The translations under genes and the position numbers were made by a program. Positions 19,923 to 31,150 of a stretch of 64,000 bases of DNA are shown here, one piece after another; positions within the stretch are counted from its first letter, which is position 1, and each line of letters starts with the position of its first letter. Source of the DNA: Streptomyces sp. NBC_01276 (lineage in GTDB: Bacteria; Actinomycetota; Actinomycetes; Streptomycetales; Streptomycetaceae); NCBI RefSeq assembly GCF_041435355.1, contig NZ_CP108442.1:744001-808000 (forward strand). Direction: 5' to 3'. Under the pieces are notes generated by a model. It made no database searches. It saw only the letters and a program-made list of their open reading frames with translations, and had not been told where the DNA came from.

Positions 19923-20008
19923 GGGCCGAAGGTCCCTTTTCCGGAGGGCCGGGCCGGGGCCCGTCGTCCGGGGCCCCGGGCCCCGGGCCGATGAGGGCCG
20001 ATCGGCCC
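19923..20008. promoter_or_regulatory. DosR-type palindromic boxes between STAS and response regulator genes
   Basis: GGGCCGATCGGCCC at 19995-20008 is a perfect palindrome, extended by A/T to 16 bp, 77 nt ahead of the DosR-like gene. A weaker copy GGGCCGAAGGTCCC lies at 19923-19936 nearer the divergent STAS gene, and GGGCCCCGGGCCCC at 19971-19984 may be a second half of the right-hand site. The layout GGG-N8-CCC matches the DosR family operator pattern. Confidence 0.6.
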
Positions 20009-20085
20009 TGGCCGTCCGGCCCGTCCGACGGGCAGGATGCCGGTGTCCGTGCGTCCGGGACGAACCCATGCGAAGGAGTTGCTTC

Positions 20086-20805
20086 ATGACCGGCAGCAGT
20101 GCCCCCTCCCCCGCGACGGAGCCCATCCGCGTCTTCCTGCTCGACGACCACGAGGTCGTCCGCCGGGGAGTGCACGACCTGCTGGACGCCGAGCCCGACC
20201 TGACCGTGGTCGGCGAAGCGGGCACGGCGGAACAGGCACTGGTCCGCGTTCCGGCGCTGCGTCCCCGGGTCGCGATCCTGGACGTACGGCTCCAGGACGG
20301 CGACGGGGTGAGCGTGTGCCGTGAACTGCGCTCGCGGATGCCCGAGCTCGCCTGTCTGATGCTCACGTCGTTCGACGACGAGGACGCGCTGCTGGACGCC
20401 GTGATGGCGGGGGCCTCCGGGTACGTCCTGAAGCAGATCACCGGCACCGACCTGGTGACCGCCGTCCGGACGGTGGCCGCCGGCCAGTCGATGCTCGATC
20501 CCGGGGCCACCACACGGCTGATGGCGCGCATGCGGGGGGACGTGCCCGAAGAGGAGCGGGTCCCGGGGCTGCCCGGCTTCACGGACCGGGAGAAGGAGAT
20601 CCTCCTCATGGTCAGCGAGGGACTCACCAACCGGGAGATCGGCAAGCGGCTCTACCTCGCGGAGAAGACCGTCAAGAACATCATCTCTCGGCTGTTCGTC
20701 AAGCTGGGGGTGGAGCGGCGCGTCCAGGCCGCCGTGATCGCCAGCCACGCCCTGACCCCGCCCGGCCGGCACCCGGCCTCCGCCCCGGCCCCGACCCCGG
20801 AGTAG
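20086..20805 (+). CDS. DosR/NarL-family response regulator (copy A)
   Basis: A 239-residue response regulator. The receiver domain has the acidic pair in LLDDHEVVRRG, phospho-acceptor Asp66 (ILDVRLQDGDG) and Lys in YVLKQI. A LuxR-type helix-turn-helix follows at about 165-225 (GLTNREIGKRLYLAEKTVKN), with a recognition helix almost identical to mycobacterial DosR. AAGGAG precedes ATG 20086. Cognate kinase candidates are the copy A kinase (17204) and its paralogue at 59179. Three GGG..CCC palindromes upstream suggest autoregulation. It is a paralogue of the regulator at 60925. Confidence 0.9.
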   Translation: MTGSSAPSPATEPIRVFLLDDHEVVRRGVHDLLDAEPDLTVVGEAGTAEQALVRVPALRPRVAILDVRLQDGDGVSVCRELRSRMPELACLMLTSFDDEDALLDAVMAGASGYVLKQITGTDLVTAVRTVAAGQSMLDPGATTRLMARMRGDVPEEERVPGLPGFTDREKEILLMVSEGLTNREIGKRLYLAEKTVKNIISRLFVKLGVERRVQAAVIASHALTPPGRHPASAPAPTPE

Positions 20806-20845
20806 GCCCCGGAGTAGGCCCTGTCCCTCCCGGGCCGGCACGCGC

Positions 20846-20885
20846 GTCAGGGGCCCGTCCCCCTCCCGGGGAGCGGGCCCCTGAC
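20846..20885. terminator. Bidirectional terminator
   Basis: GTCAGGGGCCCG (20846-20857) pairs perfectly over 12 bp with CGGGCCCCTGAC (20874-20885), and the 16-nt loop can form an inner TCCCC/GGGGA stem. It lies between the convergent response regulator and M4 protease genes, so it can stop both transcripts. Confidence 0.75.
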
Positions 20886-20910
20886 GGCCGTTCGGGCGGG
20901 CGTCAGCGCG

Positions 20911-22497
20911 TCACTTGACGTTCACGGCCTTCCACGCGGCCGCCACCTGCTGGTACTCGGTGCCGGTCGAGCCGTACAGGTCGGCCGTCGCCTGCAGGGT
21001 CGCGGTGCGGGCCCCCGCGTAGTTGGTGGTCGACGTCATGTAGGTCGAGAGCGCCTTGTACCAGATCTTGTAGGCCTTGGTCCGGCCGATCCCCGTGACG
21101 GTGGAACCGTCGTAGGTGGGCGAGTTGTAGGACACCCCGTTGACCGTCTTGGCACCACTGCCCTCGGAGAGCAGGTAGAAGAAGTGGTTCGCGACGCCGG
21201 AGGAGTTGTGGACGTCGAGCCGCCCGACGGTCTTCGACCAGTAGTCGGCGGAGGCTCCGTCCTTGCTGGGCTTGTCCATGTAGCGCAGCGGCGTGCCGTC
21301 GCCCCGGATGTCGATCTTCTCGCCGATGAGGTAGTCACCGACGTCGGAGGAGTTGTTCGCGAAGAACTCCACGGAGGTGCCGAAGATGTCGCTGGTGGCC
21401 TCGTTGAGGCCGCCGGACTCGCGGCTGTAGTTCAGCTTGGCGGTGGCGGCGGTCAGGCCGTGGCTCATCTCGTGGCCGGCGACGTCCAGTGAGGTGAGCG
21501 GCTTGAGGTTGCCCGCGCCGTCGCCGTAGGTCATGCAGAAGCAGCTGTCGTCCCAGAAGGCGTTGACATAGGCGTTTCCGTAGTGGACACGGGAGTACGC
21601 GGCCTTGCCGTCACCGGCGATGCCGTTGCGGCCGAGCTCGGACCGGTAGAAGTCCCAGGTGACGGCGGCGCCGTAGTGGGCGTCGACCGCGGCCGTCTGA
21701 CGGTTCGCCGGCGAGCCGTCGCCCCACGCGTCGTCCGCGTCGGTGAAGAGGGTGCCGGTCGCGGTGGACGTCGCGCCGTTCAGGTCGTAGGTCTTGTGGC
21801 CGCCGCGGGCCCCGTCGGTCAGGCTGTAGGCCGACCCGCTCGGGCTGGTGCCGAGCGCGACGGGGCCGGAGTACTCGCTGGTGCCGGTACCGGTGTCGAT
21901 GGCCTCGTACGAGTAGATCTCGGCGCCGGTGGCGGCGTCGGTGATGACGTGGCGCTCACTGGGGGTGCCGTCGGGCTGCGTGCCGGTGACGACGGCCTCG
22001 TAGGCGAAGACCGGCGTGCCGGTCGCGGCCCAGACCACCTGACGGGCGCCGGCGGGCGCGGCCTTCAGGGTGCGGGCCGCGGACGGGGCAATGCGCGCCT
22101 CGGTGCCCTTGGTGGTCTTCCGGCTGCCGTCCTTCTTCTGATGGACGACCAGATCGCCGCCGAGGACGGGCAGTCCGCCGTAGGTCCGCTCGTAGCGGGT
22201 GTGGACCGTGCCGTCGCCATCCTTGATCACATCGCGGGCGACGAGGCCTTCCTGGTCGGACAGGCCGATGGCACGCGCGGTACCCGCCGCTCCGGTCTGC
22301 GCGTCGGCTATCGCCTGGGTGCGCGCCGAGGCCGGCAGCGCGAGGGCCGTGGCTCCCGCTTCGCGCTCGGCGGCCGCGCTGGCGGACCCGCTCTGAACGG
22401 AGATCGCGACCATCGCCGCGGACGCGACGACGGCGGCGGTGCGCAGGGCTCGGGTCCGGCTGCGGGCGGTGGGGGATGAGGACATGTGGTGGGGCAC
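20911..22497 (-). CDS. Secreted M4 (thermolysin-like) metalloprotease
   Basis: A 528-residue secreted protease precursor. An Arg-rich start leads to a hydrophobic core and a signal cleavage region near ASAAAE. An FTP/PepSY-type propeptide follows (about 50-200), then the catalytic domain with zinc motif HEMSH (His342, Glu343, His346), third ligand Glu366 in GGLNEATSDIFG, and a C-terminal helical domain. GTG 22497 is preferred over ATG 22485 because GAAGGAG lies just upstream. The upstream gap has an AT-rich stretch at about 22550-22610 likely to hold its promoter. It lies next to another secreted zinc protease on the same strand. Confidence 0.92.
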   Translation of the reverse strand: MPHHMSSSPTARSRTRALRTAAVVASAAMVAISVQSGSASAAAEREAGATALALPASARTQAIADAQTGAAGTARAIGLSDQEGLVARDVIKDGDGTVHTRYERTYGGLPVLGGDLVVHQKKDGSRKTTKGTEARIAPSAARTLKAAPAGARQVVWAATGTPVFAYEAVVTGTQPDGTPSERHVITDAATGAEIYSYEAIDTGTGTSEYSGPVALGTSPSGSAYSLTDGARGGHKTYDLNGATSTATGTLFTDADDAWGDGSPANRQTAAVDAHYGAAVTWDFYRSELGRNGIAGDGKAAYSRVHYGNAYVNAFWDDSCFCMTYGDGAGNLKPLTSLDVAGHEMSHGLTAATAKLNYSRESGGLNEATSDIFGTSVEFFANNSSDVGDYLIGEKIDIRGDGTPLRYMDKPSKDGASADYWSKTVGRLDVHNSSGVANHFFYLLSEGSGAKTVNGVSYNSPTYDGSTVTGIGRTKAYKIWYKALSTYMTSTTNYAGARTATLQATADLYGSTGTEYQQVAAAWKAVNVK

Positions 22498-22684
22498 TCG
22501 TTCTCCTTCGTTGCCGTGGGGGCGGCTGTGAGACTGCCAGGAAGGAGGGAGTGTTTGACAGGTATGCAACAAGTATTTGACCTGTTGTTATCCGGAGAGA
22601 GGACTTTCATGTCCGCTCAACGGTCAAAAAGGGAACATTCCGCTTGGCCCCGGGCAGTTGAGCCCGGGGCCGAGCGGACGTCCG

Positions 22685-23728
22685 TCACATGCCCGGGATC
22701 TGACGGGCCTTGAACGCTGCGCGGACGGCGTCCGCCGCGGTTCCGCCGTACATGCGCTGAGCTGTCGCGACCGTCGTCAGCGCCGCGTCCTGGAAGCTCG
22801 TGCCGGGCGCGAAGCCGAACTGCGCGTTCACGATGACGCGGTCGGCGGTGCGGGACCCCAGGGCGCCCCGGATGTCGAAGAGGGCACGGGACCAGATCTC
22901 ACCGTCGGCGTGGACCTCGCCCACCCTGTCCGCGTAGACCTTGGTCCCGTCGATCCGGCGCAGGCAGTGCGGGGCGGTGCTGTAGGACGTCGAGTCCCAG
23001 TCGGCGACGCACGCCGGGTCCGTCTTGCTCGGCCAGCCGCGGACGGCGTCCGCGTGGGCGCCGACCTCGACGGCCAGGTAGTCGCCGAAGGCCTCGCCGA
23101 TCGCGCCGGCCTCCGGGGATGTGCCGAAGCCGGGTACCTGTGCGTTGTGCACGGCGTGCCCGTACTCGTGGACTATGACCTCGGCGTCCTCGGCGTCGTC
23201 GACGCCGCCCTTCCCGAAACGGATCTCGGCCTTCTTGTCCGTGAAGAAGGAGTTGTCGGCGCCGTACTGGTTGATACGGACCGGCTGCGCCCGGTCGTTG
23301 GCCCCGGGCAACTCGCTCCCGAAGCCGAGGCCCTGCAGGTACTCCTGCGCCTCGTTGACCCAGAAGTAGGCCATGACCTGGCCGAACCCGTCGTCCGCGC
23401 GGTCGTACCGGGCGGCGTCGGCTACCGTCGCGGGGGCGCCGGTCTCCGACCGGACGTACGCCCACTTCCCGGACAGCCCGCCGCTGCCGTCCAGGTTGTG
23501 CAGGGCGGCCGTGGTGTAGGCCGAGGCGGGCACGGCGTCCGCGGCGTCCTTGGCGTCGACGAGGGTCTGATCGCCCGAGGACTGCACGGGGTTGACCATG
23601 AAGATGCGCCCCTGGGGCAGGGAGGCGGCGGGGGCGGACCCGGTCGCCGAGGCCGGGCCGGCCAGGGTGAACAGGGCCACGGCGGCGGTGGCCGCCGCGG
23701 TCAGGCCGCGAGGGGAACGGCGGGGCAT
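22685..23728 (-). CDS. Secreted M36/fungalysin-like metalloprotease, short form
   Basis: A 347-residue exported zinc protease. The signal peptide has an Arg-Arg start and hydrophobic core, ending near ASAT. The zinc site is HEYGH (His187, Glu188, His191), with the third ligand in GEAFGDYLAVE at about Glu212, the pattern of fungalysin-type M36 enzymes. It lacks the long propeptide of fungal relatives. Two ATGs lie 6 nt apart; AGGAGG abuts the first (23734) and is ideally spaced for the second (23728), so 23728 is called. It probably takes part in extracellular protein degradation with the M4 enzyme. Confidence 0.85.
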   Translation of the reverse strand: MPRRSPRGLTAAATAAVALFTLAGPASATGSAPAASLPQGRIFMVNPVQSSGDQTLVDAKDAADAVPASAYTTAALHNLDGSGGLSGKWAYVRSETGAPATVADAARYDRADDGFGQVMAYFWVNEAQEYLQGLGFGSELPGANDRAQPVRINQYGADNSFFTDKKAEIRFGKGGVDDAEDAEVIVHEYGHAVHNAQVPGFGTSPEAGAIGEAFGDYLAVEVGAHADAVRGWPSKTDPACVADWDSTSYSTAPHCLRRIDGTKVYADRVGEVHADGEIWSRALFDIRGALGSRTADRVIVNAQFGFAPGTSFQDAALTTVATAQRMYGGTAADAVRAAFKARQIPGM

Positions 23729-23734
23729 GAACAT

Positions 23735-24050
23735 CCTCCTGTGATGGATGTGATGTGCCGGAGATTCGTCGGCGCAACGGTGCGGACGCGATCCTCGCCC
23801 AACCGGCCCCGCTTTGACCAGGCCTTGCGCCGGGCAATCCGTCCGCACCGTCACCACCGCCGCCGCCACCGCCACCGCCACCGCCAACCGCCATCCTCCC
23901 GGCCGTCAGCTTCCGGCAGCCGCGCCGAACTCGCCGCCGGCCGCGGTCGCTCCATGGACCCCGGGCCGGGCGTGGGAGGCGAACGGCGTGGAGCGGTCGG
24001 CCGTCGGGGCCACGTCCGAGGGCACGTCCGAGGGCACGTCCGAGGGCACG
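23735..24050. other. Gap with short tandem repeats
   Basis: About 315 nt between two minus-strand genes. It holds a CCG/CCA-type microsatellite (about 23850-23890) and three perfect 12-bp tandem copies of CACGTCCGAGGG (24011-24046) followed by a partial fourth that runs to the KimA-like gene's stop. The right part should carry the terminator of the KimA-like gene and the left part the protease promoter. No gene is seen. Confidence 0.5.
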
Positions 24051-25949
24051 TCAGCGCGGCTCCGCGGTGATGCGGAACCTCAGCCGGCAGATCACCGCGT
24101 CGGTGTCCCGGCGTACCGCGTGGGCGACCAGCGAGCCACGCTGGTTCTGCAGCATCCGCTGCCAGAGGCGTTCCGGCTCGGTCTCCGGGATCAGGACGGT
24201 CACCTGGGTGTCCGGCTGCCGTTCCGTCAGCTCGCGGACGTAGCCCGATACGGGACGGCCCAGCGAGCGGGTCGGCGAGGGGAGTTCGACCAGCTCGATG
24301 CCGGGGTTCCACAGCTCCCAGTCGCGGCGCAGCGCTTCGGCGGCCCGCCGGTCCTCGGGCGCCGGGTGGGTGACGGTCACCGCCAGGACCTCGTCGCCGA
24401 GCGAGCGGGCAGCGGTCAGCGCCCGGCAGGTCAGCAGGGACAGCCCCGACACGGGGACGACGACCAGGGAACGGGAGCGCTCCGGGGGCTGCGGGATCCG
24501 GCCGAGCTCCAGGCGTTCACCGATCCGCCCGTAGGCGCGGTGCACCTTCTCGAAGGCGAGGACGATCAGCGGCAGGGCCACGACGATCAGCCAGGCCCCC
24601 TGGGTGAACCTGGTGGCCGTCACCACGACCGCGGACACACCGGTGAGCAGCGCGCCGAAGCCGTTCAGCGCGGCTTTCGCCCGCCGGCCGGCGGGGCGTT
24701 CCAGCGACCAGTGGCGGACCATGCCGACCTGGCAGATGGTGAAGCCGACGAACACCCCGATGGCGAAGAGCGGCACCAGGGTGTTGGCGTCTCCGCCGGA
24801 GAAGACCAGCAGGGCGGCGGACACCAGGGCCAGCCAGACCACGCCGTGCCGGTGGACCTGCCGGTCGGCCTTGAGCGCGAACACGTGGGGGAGGTAGTTG
24901 TCCCGGGCCAGCAGGCTCATCAGGACGGGCAGCCCGCCGAAGGAGGTGTTCGCGGCGAGGGCCAGCAGCACCACGGTGGCGAACTGGACGACGTAGAAGG
25001 CGGCGTTGTGGCCGAAGGAGGCGTCCGCGAGCTGGGCGAGGACGGTGACGCCCTCGACCGGCTGGAGGTGGAAGCGCCCGATGAGGATGGAGAGGCCGAT
25101 CAGCATCACGCCCAGGAGCGCGCCGAGGGCGACCTCGGTGCGCTGGGCCCGGCGGGCGGCCGGTGCCCGGAAGGAAGGCACGGCGTTGGCGACGGCCTCG
25201 ACACCGGTGAGTGCGGAGCAGCCGGCGGAGAAGGCCTTGAGCAGGAGCAGGGCGCCGACGGTGGTGGCGCCGTCGCCGAGAGCGGAGGCGTGCCCCGCGG
25301 CGGTCTCGGTGGACACCGGTCCGTCCCGGAACAGACCGACCGTGATCATCGCGAGGATCGAGCCGACGAACACGGCCGTGGGCACGAGGAACGCCTTGGC
25401 CGAGTCGACGACGCCGCGCAGGTTCACGGCCGTGACCAGCACGAGCACGCCCAGGCAGAGCCAGACCCGTTCCCCGTACAGCGAGGGGAAGGCCGAGGTC
25501 AGGGCGGCAACACCGGCGGTGACCGACACGGCGACGTTCAGGACGTAGTCCAGGATCAGCGAGGCCGCGGCGACCAGGCTCGTACGCGGGCCGAGGTGCC
25601 GCCTGGCCACCGCGTAGGAGCCGCCGCCGTCGGGGAAGGCTGCGATGACCTGTCGGTACGAGGCGACCAGTACGGCCAGCAGCGCGGCGATCGCCAGGGT
25701 CACCGGGAGGGTGAAGCCGAGGCCGTACCCCCCGGCCGCGGCGAGCACGAGCACGATCGACTCGGGGCCGTACGCGACGGAGGCCATGGCGTCCAGGGAG
25801 AGGGCGGCGAGGCCCTGGAGCGCGGTCAGCCTGTGCCGGTCCCCCGGCTCGGCCGCCGACCCGGCGCCGGTATCAGGGGGCTCCTCCTGGCCCGGCCCCT
25901 GGTCCGGTCCCTGGCCGGCAGCGGTCGGTTCTCCTGTGTGCATGGCCAT
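24051..25949 (-). CDS. kimA: KimA-like APC superfamily potassium transporter
   Basis: A 632-residue permease with an N-terminal tail of about 40 residues, some 12 hydrophobic helices and a C-terminal cytoplasmic domain of about 150 residues. It resembles Bacillus KimA (YdaO), a high-affinity proton-coupled potassium importer: SLDAMASVAYGPESI near residue 52, SYRQVIAAFPDGGGSYAV, LLLKAFSAGCSALTGVEAVA, and the soluble domain starting SLVVVPVSGLS. The divergent kdpFABC operon supports potassium as substrate. KimA in Firmicutes is controlled by cyclic di-AMP; no matching riboswitch is recognisable upstream here. The substrate assignment rests on family similarity and context. Confidence 0.8.
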   Translation of the reverse strand: MAMHTGEPTAAGQGPDQGPGQEEPPDTGAGSAAEPGDRHRLTALQGLAALSLDAMASVAYGPESIVLVLAAAGGYGLGFTLPVTLAIAALLAVLVASYRQVIAAFPDGGGSYAVARRHLGPRTSLVAAASLILDYVLNVAVSVTAGVAALTSAFPSLYGERVWLCLGVLVLVTAVNLRGVVDSAKAFLVPTAVFVGSILAMITVGLFRDGPVSTETAAGHASALGDGATTVGALLLLKAFSAGCSALTGVEAVANAVPSFRAPAARRAQRTEVALGALLGVMLIGLSILIGRFHLQPVEGVTVLAQLADASFGHNAAFYVVQFATVVLLALAANTSFGGLPVLMSLLARDNYLPHVFALKADRQVHRHGVVWLALVSAALLVFSGGDANTLVPLFAIGVFVGFTICQVGMVRHWSLERPAGRRAKAALNGFGALLTGVSAVVVTATRFTQGAWLIVVALPLIVLAFEKVHRAYGRIGERLELGRIPQPPERSRSLVVVPVSGLSLLTCRALTAARSLGDEVLAVTVTHPAPEDRRAAEALRRDWELWNPGIELVELPSPTRSLGRPVSGYVRELTERQPDTQVTVLIPETEPERLWQRMLQNQRGSLVAHAVRRDTDAVICRLRFRITAEPR

Positions 25950-26388
25950 GTCGCCGTTCCTCCGAAGTGGGCAGAGTGAGGACAGCGTCGGAGGCGCTCA
26001 CCGCTGCCGTCGGCCACCTTGGCGAGATCCATACGCCGACCGGACCACTCTTCACGCGCTCCTTACGCCGAACCCGGCAGATCCTATGAGACGCGTCAAT
26101 GCCTCGCCGGGGCGCGTGGCGCCGGGGACGACCGGAGGCGCTGCGGACATCGAGAACGGGGCCGGGCCGATCGTCGCGCCGTGCCTGCCCGGCCATCCGG
26201 GGACCGCGCTGGTCAGGCCCGAGAGGTGCTGAACCCGAGACCCCGCGTCAGGGCTGCGTCAAGGGTTGCCCCGCGACCGTATGGACCCCGTCAAGGTCGC
26301 TTAACGCGGAGGGCCACTCGCGCTTTGCTCGGTCTCGGCCACTCCGGCCGATTCCACTTCCACTTCATCACTTCATCAGGAGCTCACG
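25950..26388. promoter_or_regulatory. Divergent control region between kimA-like and kdp genes
   Basis: A 439-nt gap without a clear gene. Ahead of kdp, CGTCA recurs at 26246-26250, 26257-26261 and 26289-26293, spaced 11 and 32 bp (about one and three helix turns); two copies read CGTCAAGG. Such phased direct repeats fit a response-regulator dimer site such as KdpE's. No cyclic di-AMP riboswitch core was recognised on either strand. Confidence 0.4.
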
Positions 26389-26472
26389 ATGGCCGATCTG
26401 GCCTTCGTCGTCACCACGGTCGCGGTGTTCGCGCTGGTGGCTCTCATCGCCCGAGGGGTGGCCAAGCTGTGA
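26389..26472 (+). CDS. 27-residue membrane peptide upstream of kdpF
   Basis: ATG 26389 with AGGAG at 26378-26382 (6-nt spacing) opens a 27-codon frame encoding one hydrophobic helix (AFVVTTVAVFALVALIARGV) and a short basic end. It overlaps kdpF by 4 nt (GTGA), so it is the first gene of the kdp operon. Its size and topology mirror KdpF, which stabilises the Kdp complex, yet it is a separate peptide. A role as an extra small subunit or regulator of the pump is inference. Confidence 0.7.
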   Translation: MADLAFVVTTVAVFALVALIARGVAKL

Positions 26473-26558
26473 CCGTCGAGAACATCGTCGGCCTCGTCGT
26501 GGCCGTCTCCCTGCTCGGATACCTCGTCCTCGCCCTCGTGTACCCGGAGAGGTTCTGA
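26469..26558 (+). CDS. kdpF: KdpF small subunit of the potassium pump
   Basis: A 29-residue peptide starting at GTG 26469 inside the stop of the preceding small gene. It matches actinobacterial KdpF: a start VTVENIVGLV, one membrane helix and the closing YPERF. KdpF packs against KdpA and stabilises KdpFABC. It ends 6 nt before kdpA. It is too short for routine gene finders. Confidence 0.88.
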   Translation: MTVENIVGLVVAVSLLGYLVLALVYPERF

Positions 26559-26564
26559 GCCGAC

Positions 26565-28225
26565 ATGAGTCCCCGGATCGCTGGTGTCCTCCAGCTCCTC
26601 GCTCTGGTCGCCGCGCTGGCCCTGGCCTACCGTCCGCTGGGCGATCACATGGCCAAGGTCTACTCCTCCGAGAAGCACTACAAGCCGGAGAAGTGGATCT
26701 ACAAGGCCATCGGCGCCAACCCCTCCGCCGAGATGCGGTGGCCCGCGTACCTGCGCGGCGTCCTCGCCTTCTCGGCCGTGGGCGTCCTGTTCCTCTACGT
26801 CCTGCAGCGCCTGCAGGGCGTCCTGCCCGGCTCGCTCGGCTTCTCCGCGATCGACCCCGACCAGGCCTTCAACACCGCCGCGTCCTTCGTGGCGAACACG
26901 AACTGGCAGTCGTACGCCGGTGAGCAGGCGATGGGCCACGTCGTGCAGACCGGCGGCCTCGCCGTACAGAACTTCGTCTCGGCCGCGGTCGGCATGGCCG
27001 TGGCGGTGGCCCTGGTACGGGGCTTCGCGCGCTCCCGCACCGGTGAACTCGGCAACTTCTGGGCCGACCTGGTCCGGGGCACCGTCCGGATCCTGCTGCC
27101 GATCTCGGTGATCGGCGCGCTGGTCCTGGTCGCGTGCGGCGCGATCCAGAACTTCGCCGGCATCCACGAGGTCGGCCAGTTCCTGGGCGGTACGCAGCAG
27201 TGGAACGGCGGGGCGGTGGCCTCCCAGGAGGTCATCAAGGAGCTGGGCACGAACGGCGGCGGCTACTTCAACGCCAACTCCGCCCACCCCTTCGAGAACC
27301 CGACTCCGTTCTCCAACCTCTTCGAGATCTTCCTGATCCTCGTCATCCCGTTCGCGCTCACCCGCACGTTCGGCCGGATGGTCGGCAACCTGCGCCAGGG
27401 CTACGCGATCCTGGCGACGATGGCCGTCATCTGGCTCGGCTTCACGGCCCTGATGATGTGGACCGAATTCGCCCACCACGGACCGGCGTTCGAGGTCGCG
27501 GGCGGGGCGATGGAAGGCAAGGAGACCCGGTTCGGGATCGGCGGCTCGTCGATCTTCGCGGTGGCCAGCACCCTCACGTCCACGGGTGCCGTCAACTCTT
27601 TCCACTCCTCCTTCACCGGCTTCGGCGGCGGCATCGCGATGCTCGGCATGCAGCTCGGCGAGATCGCCCCCGGCGGTGTCGGCTCCGGTCTCTACGGCAT
27701 GCTGGTCATGGCGATCATCGCGGTGTTCATCGCCGGCCTCATGGTCGGCCGCACCCCGGAGTACCTGGGCAAGAAGATCGGCACCCGCGAGATCAAGTTC
27801 GCGGCCTGCTACATCCTCATCACCCCGGCGCTGGTGCTGTGCTTCACCGCCGCGGCGATGGCCCTGCCCACCCCGGGCAACTCCATGGCCAACACGGGTG
27901 CCCACGGGTTCTCCGAGATCCTCTACGCCTACACCTCGGGCGCCAACAACAACGGCTCCGCCTTCGCAGGCCTGAACGCCGACACGCAGTGGTTCAACAC
28001 CACCATCGGCCTCGCCATGCTGCTGGGCCGGTTCCTGCCCATGGTCTTCGTCCTCGCGCTGGCCGGCTCGCTCGCCGAACAGAATCCCGTCCCCGAGACG
28101 GCGGGAACCCTGCGCACGGACAAGCCCCTCTACGCCGGCCTGCTCGTCGGCACGATCGTCATCATCACGGGTCTGACCTACTTCCCGGCGCTCGCGCTGG
28201 GTCCGCTCGCCGAAGGGCTGGCGTC

Positions 28226-28229
<4 letters not shown>
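26565..28229 (+). CDS. kdpA: KdpA potassium-binding, channel-like subunit
   Basis: A 554-residue membrane protein, full length for KdpA, of the channel-like superfamily with four pore repeats. Typical segments are visible: [19 protein letters not shown] near residue 105, the selectivity-filter stretch [20 protein letters not shown] near 229, [12 protein letters not shown] and, near the end, [12 protein letters not shown]. It forms the potassium entry path of the Kdp ATPase. ATG 26565 follows kdpF by 6 nt, and its stop overlaps kdpB by 4 nt. Confidence 0.97.
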
Positions 28230-30364
<2,135 letters not shown>

Positions 30365-30372
30365 TACCCGCC

Positions 30373-31050
30373 ATGAACAACTCCGTAGGCAACACAGCAC
30401 GTCTGATCGGTGCGGGCCTGAGGGCCCTGCTCGTCCTGACGATCGTGTGCGGCGTGCTCTACCCCCTCGCCGTCACCGGGATCGCCCAGGCCCTGTTCAA
30501 CGACAAGGCCAACGGCTCCGAGATCAAGGACCAGAGCGGCAACGTCGTCGGATCCTCCCTCATCGGACAGCGGTACGACCTGCCCAAGAAAGATCCGAAC
30601 GACGCCGACGAGGCCGCGAGGCCCGACCTGAAGTGGTTCCAGCCGCGCCCCTCGAACGGCCTGGGCAGCAACAGCGTCAACACGCAGTACTCCCTCCTCC
30701 TCTCCGGCGCCACCAACAAGGCCGGCGACAACCCGGACCTCGTCAAGCTGGTCGAGGACGCCAAGGAGGCCGTGGTCGCCGACAATTCGACGGCGACCCA
30801 CAAGGTCGATCCGCGGGACGTGCCGGCGGACGCCGTCACCTCCTCCGGCTCCGGCCTCGACCCGAACATCTCCCCCGAGTACGCCAAGCTCCAGATCCAC
30901 CGGGTCGCCGAGCGGCACGGCCTCGACACCAAGCAGGTCGAAAAGCTCGTCGCCGACCACACCCGGGGCCGCACCCTCGGCTTCATGGGGGAACCCCGCG
31001 TCAACGTCCTCGAACTCAACACCGCCCTCAAGGCACTGACCGAGAACTGA
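30373..31050 (+). CDS. kdpC: KdpC subunit of the potassium pump
   Basis: A 225-residue subunit with one N-terminal membrane helix (about residues 15-37, ending YPLAVTGIAQALF) and an exported domain. Family blocks are present: GSSLIGQRYD, WFQPRPSNG and the C-terminal LGFMGEPRVNVLELN. An insert rich in Lys/Asp and Asn at about 115-150 is typical of actinobacteria. It starts 9 nt after kdpB and is the last intact pump gene, followed by a hairpin. Confidence 0.96.
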   Translation: MNNSVGNTARLIGAGLRALLVLTIVCGVLYPLAVTGIAQALFNDKANGSEIKDQSGNVVGSSLIGQRYDLPKKDPNDADEAARPDLKWFQPRPSNGLGSNSVNTQYSLLLSGATNKAGDNPDLVKLVEDAKEAVVADNSTATHKVDPRDVPADAVTSSGSGLDPNISPEYAKLQIHRVAERHGLDTKQVEKLVADHTRGRTLGFMGEPRVNVLELNTALKALTEN

Positions 31051-31072
31051 TGGTCCGCCTCACACGAGCCGA

Positions 31073-31111
31073 GAGCCGGCGGAGTGCGCACCGTTCGCAC
31101 CCCGCCGGCTC
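31073..31111 (+). terminator. Hairpin after kdpC
   Basis: GAGCCGGCGG (31073-31082) pairs perfectly with CCGCCGGCTC (31102-31111) over 10 bp around a 19-nt loop. It sits in the 100-nt gap between kdpC and the damaged kdpE, where kdpD is found in many relatives. It could end or attenuate the kdp transcript before kdpE. Confidence 0.55.
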
Positions 31112-31150
31112 CTCACCGTTCCGCTCACGAAGAAGGAAGGCTGCACACCG

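Noticed and set aside
22559..22584. CAGGT...ACCTG inverted repeat upstream of the M4 protease
   Set aside because: Only 5-bp arms with a 16-nt spacer; too weak to call an operator.
23850..23890. CCG/CCA triplet run as a repeat-protein gene
   Set aside because: No start, ribosome binding site or conserved product; it looks like a microsatellite in intergenic DNA.
25950..26388. Cyclic di-AMP (ydaO-type) riboswitch before the KimA-like gene
   Set aside because: I looked for the conserved core on both strands and did not recognise it. A covariance-model search would settle it.
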